From positions 1 to 64,000 of the forward strand of contig BCKT01000011.1 in assembly GCA_003116875.1 (NCBI GenBank): 64,000 nucleotides of DNA. Direction: 5' to 3'. The notes under the pieces were generated by a model. It was not told where the DNA came from. It saw only the letters and a program-made list of their open reading frames with translations, and did not search any database. Positions within the stretch are counted from its first letter, which is position 1, and every line of letters begins with the position of its first letter. Positions 22,783-33,172 of this stretch are shown here, one piece after another. Source of the DNA: Takashimella koratensis. Its lineage: Eukaryota > Basidiomycota > Tremellomycetes > Trichosporonales > Tetragoniomycetaceae. A program made the position numbers and the translations under genes.

Positions 22783-25652
22783 ATGGCAGACTTGTTGTGA
22801 GGGAAGGCGGCTAACGTCTGGTGTGCTGCGCACTTGAACCCACAGAGGCGAAGCTTGTCTAGCCTGCAAGAACCGCAAGATTGTGAGTTTAGAGCCTCTG
22901 TTCAATGTTTACACAACGCGGCTTGTATTCAGGAGAATCGGAAAGCTGACCCACTTCATCAGCGCTGTCCTGCCGAGCGTCCAGCCTGCTCCAACTGCAG
23001 CGCCAACTCTCGCCCATGCATCTACCGCCGCCCCGCGTCTGTGATCAGCTTAAGCCAATCCCCTCACCACCTTCCATCGGCATACTACCCGGATCCTTAT
23101 GCTGCTGCACCCGTATACCATCCCGGCCCCGCCAACTCGGCTCCTCCCATCGTCAACGGGCCTACAGGCCATGTTGATCCCACAAACGATGTCTTGTCCA
23201 ACTTCCAGTACCTCATGAGCCCTGGTCCTGCGCCAGCCGTCATCCCGCCCCCGGCACCAGCTTACCACTCGGGCCACAACGTCACTCCGCCGTTCCCTAC
23301 CCCGTCCACAGGTCCTTTACCTACCCCTCCTAACAACGTTCAGCCCGCTCAGTTCGATCCGTCCGCCTGGGAATCGTCCTTCCCTTCGGTGTTTCTCTTC
23401 GGCGAGGGTGATGCGTTTGGTGGACAGACTCTCCCGACGACATTCGACTACCTCGACCTATCATGGTTGGATGATACCATGAACAACTCGTCTGATCCAA
23501 TCACATCGGATTCAAACTCAACGTCCCAATCGAGCATACCGTCCGACCCTCCCTCGAGTAGCCAGCCCCCGGTAGAGCCGTCTCCAGCGCACATGCAGAG
23601 GATCAACCCTTTCACTGAAGAAGGATACACTGAGCGGGTCAACTCGAACGCTCCAGCACCCACCCCACCTCCGACCGTTCCCATCACCGTGGCGGAGCAG
23701 GAACATTTGTACGTCCCTTCAGCGTATGCCCCGCTGACTACTCCCAGACTATGGCTGTACTTCACCAACCAGCGTATCTTCGGCTTGGAGATGCACGTTG
23801 CGACGTTCTACACCAACCTCAAGTCTCCCAACCCGGAGCAACACCCACATCCGTGTCTGTTGAATGCAATGGTAAAATCATAAATCGATCGAAACGAGCT
23901 GATCAACCAGTACCTCGTCGCCTGTCGTGCATCTCCCTCGGCGTCGCTGAGATCCCGCGAGCACAGCTTCTTCCAGTCTGCGCACATGGCGCTCACTCAT
24001 GCGATCAGTACTCAGCGGTTGTTTGATGCTGTCCGAGCTGGCACTCTGATGACCACGTGGCTGTTCAGCGTTGGTTGGCTGCCGGCGGTAAGTCAACTGC
24101 ATCCGCCTGGGTCCATTGCTGACAAGGTCACAGGCAAACGCTATGCTTGGACAAATCGCGCAGTGAGTCAAAGGTGATATCAGTAGACCTCAAGCTAACA
24201 CTTGTCAGCCTCGCCCTCGCCTGTGGTATGCCACACATCTGGAGCTCGAGACTACCCACACGCCCTCGTCCTCTTCGTTCCTTCCGTCGACACGAGAGTT
24301 GTTTCCTACCCCCGCCCACTACCCAGATCGAGCTTGGGGAGAGGATTTACGCCTTGTAAGTGTTGGAGCCGTAGTCTCGGATCCAGCTAATCCCATTCAC
24401 AGCTGGGCTTTGTTCTTAGTCGACGTGTCCTCTGCTACCGTCCTTCAATGGCCGATGATTCTCGAGATCGACCGTACATACACCCCTCTACCCCGACCCT
24501 GGTCCGAGTACGAGAATGTGGGTGGCTTCAACCTAATTGGTTACTGACCATGTCGCAGCCCGACGAGCACCTCGACAAGTGCGATGAGACATTGGAAGAC
24601 TTGTTCACCGACTGGATGCCAACTTGCAACAAAGAACACTCCACAGACTTGTTCGTCGTTCCGAAATATCATGGGCTAACCTCGCAGTGCACGCTTGATC
24701 AAAGCGGTCGTGCTCAACCATAAAGCGTCGCTAGTTGGTATCAAACGGCCCAATCGCCCACACCGATCGCGCAGCTCGTCTGCATTCGCGTCCGAGTCTC
24801 CAGAAGGTGGTCCGGCTCTCCCTCCGTCGCCACTGTCCGACCTAGAGATGAAAAAGTCACTCGAAAAACGGGTTGTTCGGCGAGCGTTGGAGAAGTACAA
24901 CAAATGTCTTCCCGATGAGCTCAAGACTGTCCAAGGAGGACCGGAGAAGAGCATCTCGGGTCGAGCGGCTACTTTGGTGAGTTCTCAGTTTAGGCTGTTG
25001 TGAGCAGACGGACTAAACTGATTCGGGACACAGCTATTCATCACGGGAACTGCTGAGGCGTACTTGGTCGACAACGATGACTACAAACAAAATGATGAGC
25101 TAATGGTACCGATCCGAAAGATGATGGGTGTTTTGAGACTGCTTGGCGATAGTGTGAGTTCAGAATGTGTCATGTCGAGACATAGTGAGCTGACACTCGA
25201 TCTAGGACTTGGGAGATTTCTCGATCTTTGTGGTAGAGTGAGTACATCACTGTCTGAACTGCTTATCCGAAGCTGACTCACTTTCAGGATCTGGGTCATG
25301 ATCGCTTGTGTCATTGCGAGGGAGAGTATCCGATTGGAGCGGGCTGGAGAAGTTTTCTGTGAGTAGACATTATCAATTCACGACTTCTCTAGCTTACCCA
25401 ACTAGCGTCCGCATCTCTCGATGCCGAATTCGACTATATTCTCTCAGCTTTGCGCAAGCGAGGCGACCGTCTACTGATCGCGTGAGTCTCATTTGGAGCA
25501 TCTGTATGAAGGGGATGAACTGATGCTGGCCCAGGAGTATCGAGGCGGACAAGTTGGAGGCGGCGAAGAAGGACCACGACAGCGATATTGACGAAGAAGA
25601 GTGGGAGCGTGAAAATGGTGCCGCTCCAGTGGATAGAGGATGGAGAGCGTAG
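22783..25652 (+). CDS. Zn2Cys6 transcription factor, fungal-specific
   Basis: Second Zn(II)2Cys6 regulator. The cluster is split over three exons: a 14-nt first exon (22783-22796, MADLL), a 37-nt second exon (22846-22882) carrying CLACKNRKI, and exon 3 from 22963 starting RCPAERPACSNCSANSRPC. Joined, the spacing is CX2CX6CX6CX2CX6C and the frame stays open, which supports this start. Residues of about 40-300 are Pro/Ser/Asn-rich and disordered with PPTPPPTVPITVAEQEHLY-like stretches, a likely activation region. Then comes the helical middle homology region, with PHPCLLNAM, HMALTHAISTQRLFDAV and ALFLVDVSSATVL. The C terminus is acidic/basic (EADKLEAAKKDHDSDIDEEE). About eleven introns. Target genes unknown; the divergent phosphatase is one candidate. 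Confidence 0.82.
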
Positions 25653-25910
25653 CTGCTTTCTTGTGCACACAAATTGTCCTTCTTGATCGATCCTGCCTAA
25701 TGCTTTCTCATCATCTGTACACGTTGCCTATGTCTATATCTTGGGTTAAATGCATACTCTTCACGCGGGGTCATGTCTAGTCAGTCATCTCGCCAAGCCA
25801 TTGGTGGCCCTGACGTCAAAGTCCCACCTCCACCACGCTCGGAAGTTCCGAGCCCGATTGTCCTCGGGTTAGAAGCCTCTCCACCTTCTGCCTTTGCAAC
25901 ATCCTCCACC

Positions 25911-26654
25911 ATGTCAACCATCACAACCATCCTCTTCGACTGTGACAACACGCTCGTTCTTTCCGAGCCTCTGGCCTTCGCAGCCTGCGCCGACCTCGCC
26001 AACGAAATTCTTACCAAATACGCTCCGCACGAGTCGCATCGGTATGCCGGTCCCGAGATGCAGCGCGAATTCGTGGGGAAGAACTTTCGCGCCTTGATCG
26101 CTGCTCTCGAGGAGAAACACAATTTCACCATGCCACCCGAAGATATCGATGGCTGGATCGCGAGGGAGCTCGAGACGACGATGGGTAAGATCAAGACGGA
26201 CGCTGTTCCGTGTGAGGGGTCGATGAGTATCCTCGAGGAACTGCGCAAAGACGGTCGGTATCAGCTAGCGGTAGTCAGTTCCAGCGCGCTCCCTCGTGTT
26301 CTCGCGTCGATCGATAAGACGGGCCAAGACGCCTTCTTCCCTCGCGACCGTGTCTTCTCTGCAGCATCTATGACCCCACCGACATCCAAGCCGGACCCGG
26401 CAGTCTACCTCCACGCTTGCGCTCAGCTAGGGGCGGCCCCATTCCAGTGCGTCGCGATCGAGGACAGCAAGTCCGGTGCGACAGCAGCGAAGCGCGCGGG
26501 GATCCCGCTGATGGGTTACGTCGGGCCGTACTATGATGAAGGTCAAGAGGCAGTTGATGAGGCGGTGCATGTGCTGAAGGACGAGTGTGGAGCAAAGGTT
26601 GTCATGCACCATTGGAAGGACTTTTGGGAGTGCTTGAAAGCGATGGAGGCTTAG
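25911..26654 (+). CDS. HAD-superfamily phosphatase (beta-phosphoglucomutase-like)
   Basis: Single-exon cytosolic HAD hydrolase that probably dephosphorylates a small sugar or polyol phosphate. Motif I is TILFDCDNTLVLSEP with the nucleophilic DxD. Motif II is VVSSSALPR. Motif III is the Lys in TSKPDPAVYLHA, and motif IV is the acidic pair in CVAIEDSKSGATAAKRAG, typical of the phosphoglucomutase-like subgroup with a helical cap. I chose the ATG at 25911 because it has a good context (ccaccATG) and leads straight into motif I. An in-frame ATG at 25773 would add 46 Pro/Ser-rich residues of leader-like character. The length of about 248 residues is normal. Confidence 0.85.
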   Translation: MSTITTILFDCDNTLVLSEPLAFAACADLANEILTKYAPHESHRYAGPEMQREFVGKNFRALIAALEEKHNFTMPPEDIDGWIARELETTMGKIKTDAVPCEGSMSILEELRKDGRYQLAVVSSSALPRVLASIDKTGQDAFFPRDRVFSAASMTPPTSKPDPAVYLHACAQLGAAPFQCVAIEDSKSGATAAKRAGIPLMGYVGPYYDEGQEAVDEAVHVLKDECGAKVVMHHWKDFWECLKAMEA

Positions 26655-26946
26655 ATGGGAGGGTAACGTCTTTGCGTGTAAGCGGGGCATGAGACTCGAT
26701 GTTTTGGAGACGCGCGTCGGACGACAATATAGATGTAGGTGTGTAGCATATTTCTCATTGTTCACATTCTTCTTGCGAGTGTCATTATTATATACTGACT
26801 TGCGCTCAGATACAGTCTATACGAACGCTGATAGGCAACATGTGTCACTACAGAGGGTATCGTTGGAACTGTCACTCTAGGTTGTTGTTCTTGTCAATCT
26901 CGGCAGTGAAGGGCTGGTCGACGTTGTTTGCATCGTGACGTGGGGA

Positions 26947-28392
26947 CTAGAAAAGTCGCTTGCCGAACGCGAGGCCAGGGTGGATGATCGCCCACGAGAC
27001 GAGGAGGACAAACTGATCACGGCTGATTAGTACACGCTCATTCCAGGTAACAGTAAGGCTCACCATAAGCGACGCATCCATGCCGAGGAAGAGGTTGAGG
27101 TTGCTCGCGATGGGACCGGTCCATCCGTGGCTAAGCTCGGCGGCACGGTAGCAGGATCTGCCCCCTGAGTCAGCTTCGTTTTTTTTCAACTCGTCACGTC
27201 CAACTCACCGGACAACGATGAGGAGCGTTGCCCACAACATCATGTAGATCATAGCCCAGAGACGCGACTCGGAAACTTCGGACTGAGCCCTGAAGGCCGC
27301 AGCCTCGCTGACGGACGATTCCTTGTTGATTGCAGTACCAGAGGCGTTCGAGTCGACGCTCTGGTTGCGAGTCTTGGAGCGGCGACCGCAGCATCGAGGG
27401 AGGGGGTTGTACTGCTTAAGTGCCGGGGACTGCTTCTTCATGCGGAAGGTGAGCTCGCCAAGGAACCAGATGTAGACGGCAGTGACACCAACTAAGACGG
27501 TCAGCTCGAACCGGACGAAAAGGAATGCTTGAGGGAAGAAGAGCTCAACTCACGTTGAAGGCAGACACCCGCCGTCATGATGTAAGCGCCGGTATTCGCA
27601 CCGGACGACGTGGTAGCGATACCTGCAATGATACCACCAACGACCTGGACGAGCAGGCAGAGAACGTCGGCGACGATGAAGAGGGTAGCGAAGGAGTCGG
27701 CACGGAAGGAGGTGTACCGGTCTCTGAATGGATGTTAGCATATGGAATGGGGCAGGATGGCGGAAAGAGAAGCTGCTCACCCGCTCTCCCAGGCGACCTT
27801 GCCGAGGAGGATGTAGTTGGCAGCGGAAAAGAAGACAGGGGCGATGACGAGACAGACGACTCTGAGTTTGGTTGAGCGAAGAACTCTGATCAGGAAAGAT
27901 GTTGTGAGGCTCACTGCAAGATGAACGCGTTGTTGTCGGTATACCAGTCACCGCCATTGTTGCGGTCCCAGTCTTGGCTGAGATACGACCAGAGTCTGCC
28001 CGCCCACTTCAGAAAAGTCAGTACATGCCTGGTGTTGCACGAATGTGTAGACTCACGCCAAGGATCTCGAGGAGACCACCGATGCCAAAGGTGTAGATAG
28101 TCCACCACTGGCGCCACCATGCACCGGTGAGGAAGTGGACTGTTGTCACGATGCAGAAGAGGATCAAAAAGCTGTGCATCGGGTTAGCTCAAGTTGACTT
28201 GTGTGCACTGGGTGTTATGGTTCAAGCAAAAACTTACGCGTAGGGGGAACCGGCCGAGAGGATGTAGCCGTAGTTCATAAACTCGACCTCACCGCTGAGG
28301 AGGTTGGCGGACCCAACGACATCGTTGCAAGGGATGCCGTAGGTGTAGGTGTCGGTGGTCTGGTCGAGGAGGGAACAGTTGTTGGCGCTCAT
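26947..28392 (-). CDS. RTA1-like membrane protein (lipid-translocating/7-TM family)
   Basis: Seven-helix plasma membrane protein of the fungal RTA1/RSB1 family, linked in yeast to sphingoid base export and resistance to 7-aminocholesterol. It starts MSANNCSLLDQTTDTYTYG with a short outside N terminus, then helices with ILSAGSPYAFLILF, WTIYTFGIGGLLEILGW, NAFILQVVCLVIAPVFFSAANYILLGK (helix 3, with the family's APxFxxAxxY pattern), SFATLFIVADVLCLLVQ, and VVGGIIAGIA. A basic loop between helices 5 and 6 (KKQSPALKQYNPLPR and a Ser-rich stretch) is about 70 residues. The stop is at 26947-26949. About seven short introns. Six copies of CGCCGAG lie upstream. Confidence 0.85.
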
Positions 28393-28503
28393 GGTGGTGT
28401 CGACAGATGAAGCGGAGATGAAGCGGATTGTGATGGTTGGAGTGAGCTGGTGAGGGACTACTCTCGTCTCCGCTCACCCTCGCCTTCTTATATGCTTTAG
28501 GTC

Positions 28504-28541
28504 TGGGAACGCCGAGACGATCGGATTTGGGAACGCCGAGA
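28504..28541. repeat. Two 14-bp direct repeats, 24-bp period
   Basis: tgggaacgccgaga at 28504-28517 and 28528-28541, each containing one CGCCGAG core. Confidence 0.8.
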
Positions 28542-28929
28542 TGCCTATCTACGAAGGTTGATACACACCCTCGGCGAACCCGATCCTGAAACCCATCTCG
28601 GTATCAAAAGGACACTAGCTCGGCGAACAACCGGTGTACACCTCCCCCGCCGGACGCTAGCACGCCTCCTGTGTAGATCCGCGGAAAATGTAAGGTGGTG
28701 GGTGAGGCGAGAGGGTTGAGAGAGGAAGGGCTCGGTGGAGCTCGGAGGCGCTCGAATGGGATCGGGCGGGGCGCGAGAGCTCAGAGGGAGCATTGTCGTC
28801 GACGCACAGCATGGTATCCGCAGCTTGTGTGTATCTCGTCGCCGAGGATTAGTTTAGCTGATCGGTCAGAAGGATCAGGGGAACACGTGTGGTCGTGAAG
28901 GTATCGTGTTCTATCTTGCTTTCGCCGAG
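28510..28929. promoter_or_regulatory. Cluster of six CGCCGAG sites
   Basis: The exact heptamer CGCCGAG occurs at 28510-28516, 28534-28540, 28840-28846 and 28923-28929 on the plus strand and as CTCGGCG at 28570-28576 and 28619-28625. That is six copies in 420 bp, far more than chance would give, starting about 120 bp upstream of the RTA1-like start. Probably a binding site array for one regulator; the factor is unknown. Confidence 0.55.
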
Positions 28930-29456
28930 GTGATCTGATCTAACACCCTCGGGGACGCGACGAGGAACAGGCTAGTCTGTGACAGTAGAATTTGAGCCTA
29001 CGTAGAGTCGGCTTTCGATAGCGGTGGATGTCTCAATCCGCAAGTCAGATGGAGAAACAAGGTTGCCTCCGCTCCGCTCTCACATCAAGCCGTTCCCACG
29101 CGGCCTCCCGGGCAGGCGACGGTGCCTGGTCACCGAGTGCGAAGCAAGTTTGCGGTCGGGGGACGCAAGAAAGAGAAGACGCAGAGAAACAGGTTCATCT
29201 CGGCTGCCGCGGAGGCACAAGGGTAGGCCGAGGAGACAAGCGCCCTCGCTATCGGCGTCGGAGGCGCGTAACAAATGGCCGACGCTCGCCGACACGTGGC
29301 TGTGGCGTGGTCTGTTAATTCCGGAACCAGGGACTGCTTCGAAGTATGTATGTACATATGATTGTTTAGGCTACAGAACTGATATATACAACTACTGGAT
29401 TCTGCTCTGCGGCCGTGATTCACTAATCGCGCGGTGTGGCGGTATCGCCCTGTTCA

Positions 29457-31263
29457 CTAAATCGCAGATTGATTGTACAGACGTACGTCCGGGAAATGTA
29501 TCTTGATTCGGGAGAGAAGCCAACAAAAAGGAGTGAGGAACGAAACGTCGGTCGAATCGGTAGGTCCTGCACCAGCGGTGAGCATGCCGAGAATCATGCC
29601 GTCCCTTGTGAGAACGATTGACCCAGAATCACCGTCTTTGGAGAATGCACCGTATTCGTTGCTGTACCGTACGACAGGAATCTCCAGAGATTCTTCTTCG
29701 ATGATCCCAAGCGACGTGTACGTCCGCTTCACGCATTCCAGTCCGTTTGCCATGCCGATCGTAGTGCCGGATGCGATGCCACTTTTCACCACGAAAAGGC
29801 GTTCCAAACCATCGGCATCTTGATGCGAAGGTTGTCGAATCTCCTGCATGCTAACAATTCCTCGCGCGGTTATCACTCCTCGATGATAAGCTTGAGACTG
29901 AGAGCGGTCGTCAAATCGAGGGCACATCAGCTGTGCAAAGTCACTAGGCTTAAAAGTGTCCCCTGAAAAATCGTGTCAAAAGAGAGATGTATGGAAGCAA
30001 CCAATGGCGAGAAACGAGAGATCCCCGCTCACCGAAATAAAGCATGTTGCCTTTGAAACTCTTGTCAATTGCGTGGCTGTCAATATCGACGATTCCCCAG
30101 TCTTCCGTGAAGCCCAGTCGGCCACTTTCTCCACCAACGTCGACAACAATCGGATTGACGTAGCGAACGTTCCCCAAAACTCGCGCAGCTGGTTTGTCCC
30201 ACGAAGATAGCTCGGCATCCAACAAATCCAGGTTAAGCAGTTTCGCGGGTGCTTGTTGGATTTCGAGACTTATGCGCGCTCGATCGTCCTCCGGCAATTC
30301 GGGATCAGCGATCTGGCGCGCCCCAACCTCGACCTCGCCCCGTATATGTCTAACTTCTGCTCGAATCTTGTCAATGGCTCGACGATGCACAGCATCTCCC
30401 GGTGCGATAACGATGTCCTTGCGACGGCTTGCATTGTCTTGGCTCAAAACCACGTTGTTAGTTGCCGTGGGCGGATGGATGACGTGCGCACATGTCAACA
30501 ACGAGACCACGTCCGTGCGGCCGTCGAGTTGGAGGAAAATACCGCCAGATCCCTCGAAATGCGACGTCCGCTCCGTTGCGATTCCAAATCCCATGAACGA
30601 GCCGTATTCCTTGCGAATCTCGGGAAATGAAAGAGTCGAAATTGTGTTGACCTCCAGCCTTTTGCGACCGACAGCATGGCGACGAGAGACTTGCTCAATA
30701 AGAGCAACCTCTACTTCGGGGAGGCCGACAGACACGAGAATCTCCTTGATATCGTCGGCGATACGGACAGCGTCGACGAATGCAAGAGTGCGGGGGAGCA
30801 CCCCTATCTGGAGTAGAAACGGGCAGAACGGAGTGGCGACACCTTCCTCTGCCCAACCGAGGGGAATGATGTTGGAGAATCGGACGTCATTTTTGTCGAG
30901 ACATTCCTTGAATCGCTCGAGGGTTTGCACCCAGACGGGTGCTATATCGGGTCTGTGGATCGTCCGGGGCTCTCGACGATATTTCCACGAGTCGCGTGTT
31001 GGCCAAGGCTGACCGGACTTGTAAACGCAAGGTGATCGACTTGGCCAAAAGTCAGCCCATGCGAGCCTGTAGTGGTCAACCAGGCGTCGACCGCCGACCG
31101 CTTCGTCGCCGTGGGCGTGTCCACTGTCGGTCTCAAAGCTGCGGTTCGAGTTGGGTAAAGCGGATGACTCGCCGCCCACGGAGCGTACGTCGGGGGAGCG
31201 AACGCCCGTCTTGTCGCCTGTCGGATCCTCGACAAGGTCACGAGGGGAGTCGAGTGGATCCAT
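29457..31263 (-). CDS. Trypsin-like (PA clan) protein, basidiomycete-type
   Basis: Predicted trypsin-fold protein with a long N-terminal region. The fold is suggested by SLLTCAHVIHPP, with the catalytic-type His, and by FSKDGDSGSIVLTRDGMILG near the C terminus, a GDSGS serine motif followed by the usual beta strand. Between them lies an unusual insert of about 60 charged residues (IDKIRAEVRHIRGEVEVG region), probably helical, then LLDAELSSWDKP, whose Asp may complete the triad. One intron (about 29950-30031, donor within YFG, acceptor before DTFKPSDFAQ) separates the two exons. There is no signal peptide, so an intracellular role is likely. I chose the ATG at 31263 (MDPLDSP); an in-frame ATG at 31443 would add 60 residues and reach close to the divergent gene. 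Exact function unknown. Confidence 0.65.
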
Positions 31264-31514
31264 CCTAGCCGCAGGAGGGGAGGTCGGATGATGACGAGAC
31301 CAGGATGAAGGTTGAGCCGGCCGGGTGAGATAGTAGACGAGGGTTGAAGTGAGCTTACGTAATGTGTGACTCGGACCAGTTAGCCCGATGTCGACCGGAA
31401 TTCCTATCAGCGTCTGTGTCAGCTTGGGACCATTCACCGTCAAGAGCCAAGATTGCCCGCCTTGGACTCTTGGTTGTTCTTTCCTCTTCTTGTCACTGAA
31501 ACCAAAGAGTCAAG
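31264..31514. promoter_or_regulatory. Short bidirectional promoter
   Basis: About 250 bp separate the divergent starts of the PA-clan protein and the PhyH-type oxygenase. The spacing implies shared control elements. A CT-rich stretch (ttctttcctcttcttgtcac, about 31475-31495) precedes the plus-strand start. Confidence 0.45.
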
Positions 31515-32688
31515 ATGTCTCCTATCACCCCGACGAGCGAGGAAAAGGCAGCTGGCAAGTTCTCACCCGAGACCTTGTTCATGGCTGTCAACAATATGAA
31601 CAGGGACGGGTTTCTTGTAATGGAGGATATCGAGGACGTAGAGGTGATTAACAAGATGAAGGAGTTTCTCATGACGGAGAGGGAAGAGGTACAGAAGGCT
31701 AGTCACAAGGCAGAGGAAACGCATCCTACGAGTGAGTCCGCTTCTCGTACATTCAAGTTGTCATGAACCACGAGCTGACCGATGCAGAAAATTACCTACA
31801 GGGCCCACCATCGCACCTGCCCGAACTACAGTCGTACCGCCTTTACAAGAACCCGTTTGTCCTGCAAGTACTCAATGCGTACCTCGGAGCGCGGCCGCAG
31901 TTCATCTACACCTGTGGGAACAGGGCGTTGAGCAAAGGTACCGAGAGGCAGAAGGTGCACACCGACTGTCGCGTCGAGCACCCAGTCGTGAGTTAGGGAA
32001 CTATACCTTTGGGGTTATGCCAACAACATGATCGCAGGCACCGTACATGGTAAGACTGTTCATTTGAGTCTACAGTCAGATACTGAGTCGAGATCGCAGG
32101 TCGCAGCGCAATGGGTCATGTCCGACTTTTCCGCCTCCAACGGCGCAACAGGTAGGTCAGACACGTCCATTACATTTCAATCCAGATCTGACGGATGCAG
32201 AGGTCTGGCCCGGGTCGCACGCGATCACCGGCCCCGATGACCATGTCCAAGACCCCAACATTCAACTTTGGATTAGAGAGGAACACGTCAAGCAACGAGC
32301 GGAAAAGTACCCTCCTATTCAGGTTGAGTGCAAAGTCGGCGGTGTCTTCTTGCGTGATATGCGTCTGTGGCATGCAGGTGAGTTGGATGGGAGCAGGGGA
32401 TGGCAAGGTGGTCGAGATGTAACTACTGATCAGGCTCTAGGGATGCCAAACACTTCAGACGAGGATCGGATCATGCTTGCGTGTGGATACGCGCCGCAGT
32501 GGTACCAGTGCATTGGTACGGTCAAGCTGCCGTTCGGCGTTGAGCACCTGTACGAGTCGTCGGACCAGGTCGAGGTCATGGCCGAGTACCTACCGATGGA
32601 CGAGTACAGTGCACTGCGACACAAGATTGCGGACGATCAATTCCAGACCAAGCTGCGTCTACCAAACAACATGGCCCGGGATCCATGA
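31515..32688 (+). CDS. Phytanoyl-CoA dioxygenase (PhyH) family oxygenase
   Basis: Fe(II)/2-oxoglutarate-dependent oxygenase of the PhyH superfamily. The first exon MSPITPTSEEKAAGKFSP leads into NRDGFLVMEDIED, the usual N-terminal strand. The iron ligands are probably His and Asp in KVHTDCRVEHP and the later His in RDMRLWHAGMPN; the Arg in DEDRIMLACGY would bind 2-oxoglutarate. Between them comes VAAQWVMSDFSASNGATEVWPGSH, a typical double-stranded helix segment. Five short introns; the stop is at 32686-32688 after NNMARDP. About 300 residues. Fungal relatives include secondary-metabolite and ectoine-type hydroxylases, so the substrate is open. Confidence 0.82.
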
Positions 32689-33172
32689 CCCTATAGACCA
32701 CAAAGGTGTGAAAACGGGATGATCTGAGCCGCTTGGATATCTCTAGGATGAGACTGGTCGTAAAGATGTCTTGTGACCTCTTCACAAGGTTTGTTGTAGA
32801 TAAAATCTCAGGTATGCATCTTGGCCTCTCTGGTTCAATAGAGTTTTTCCAGGCGGGAGGAGTAGTTCTTCCGGTTCCTCGCGAGGTAGTCGAGTCGACT
32901 ATCCCATGCAAGCTTACGAGGGCGAGACTCCGTAGCTGGTCCCAAGCATACACACGACCCTTTCTTCGCCACCTAGCGCATCTACCGTCCCCGTTCGTTA
33001 TCTGCCTCCATTGTCATCGGGCGACTGACTGGCTGCCAACGCTGTCTGTCTTAAGGGCGAGTCTCTCAAAAAAGGAACGTGATAAAAACAAAAATTGCTC
33101 ATCTTAAATCCGACTCCATTCTCCTCTTCACTCTCTTCCATCCCCATCCCCCCCAGTCACCACCACGACAAC
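32689..33172. other. Intergenic, 0.48 kb, MATE gene promoter
   Basis: 3' flank of the oxygenase, then a CT-rich stretch (about 33117-33155) directly before the MATE start. No gene seen. Confidence 0.45.

Larger units (their letters stand above)
28393..29456. other. Intergenic, 1.06 kb, upstream of RTA1-like gene
   Basis: No convincing gene; the frame at 29024-29506 is Arg-rich and lacks motifs. It holds the CGCCGAG cluster and a 14-bp repeat tgggaacgccgaga at 28504-28517 and 28528-28541. Confidence 0.5.

Noticed and set aside
29024..29506. 160-codon plus-strand frame
   Set aside because: Arg-rich, no recognisable domain; it overlaps the promoter region and the 3' end of the PA-clan gene.
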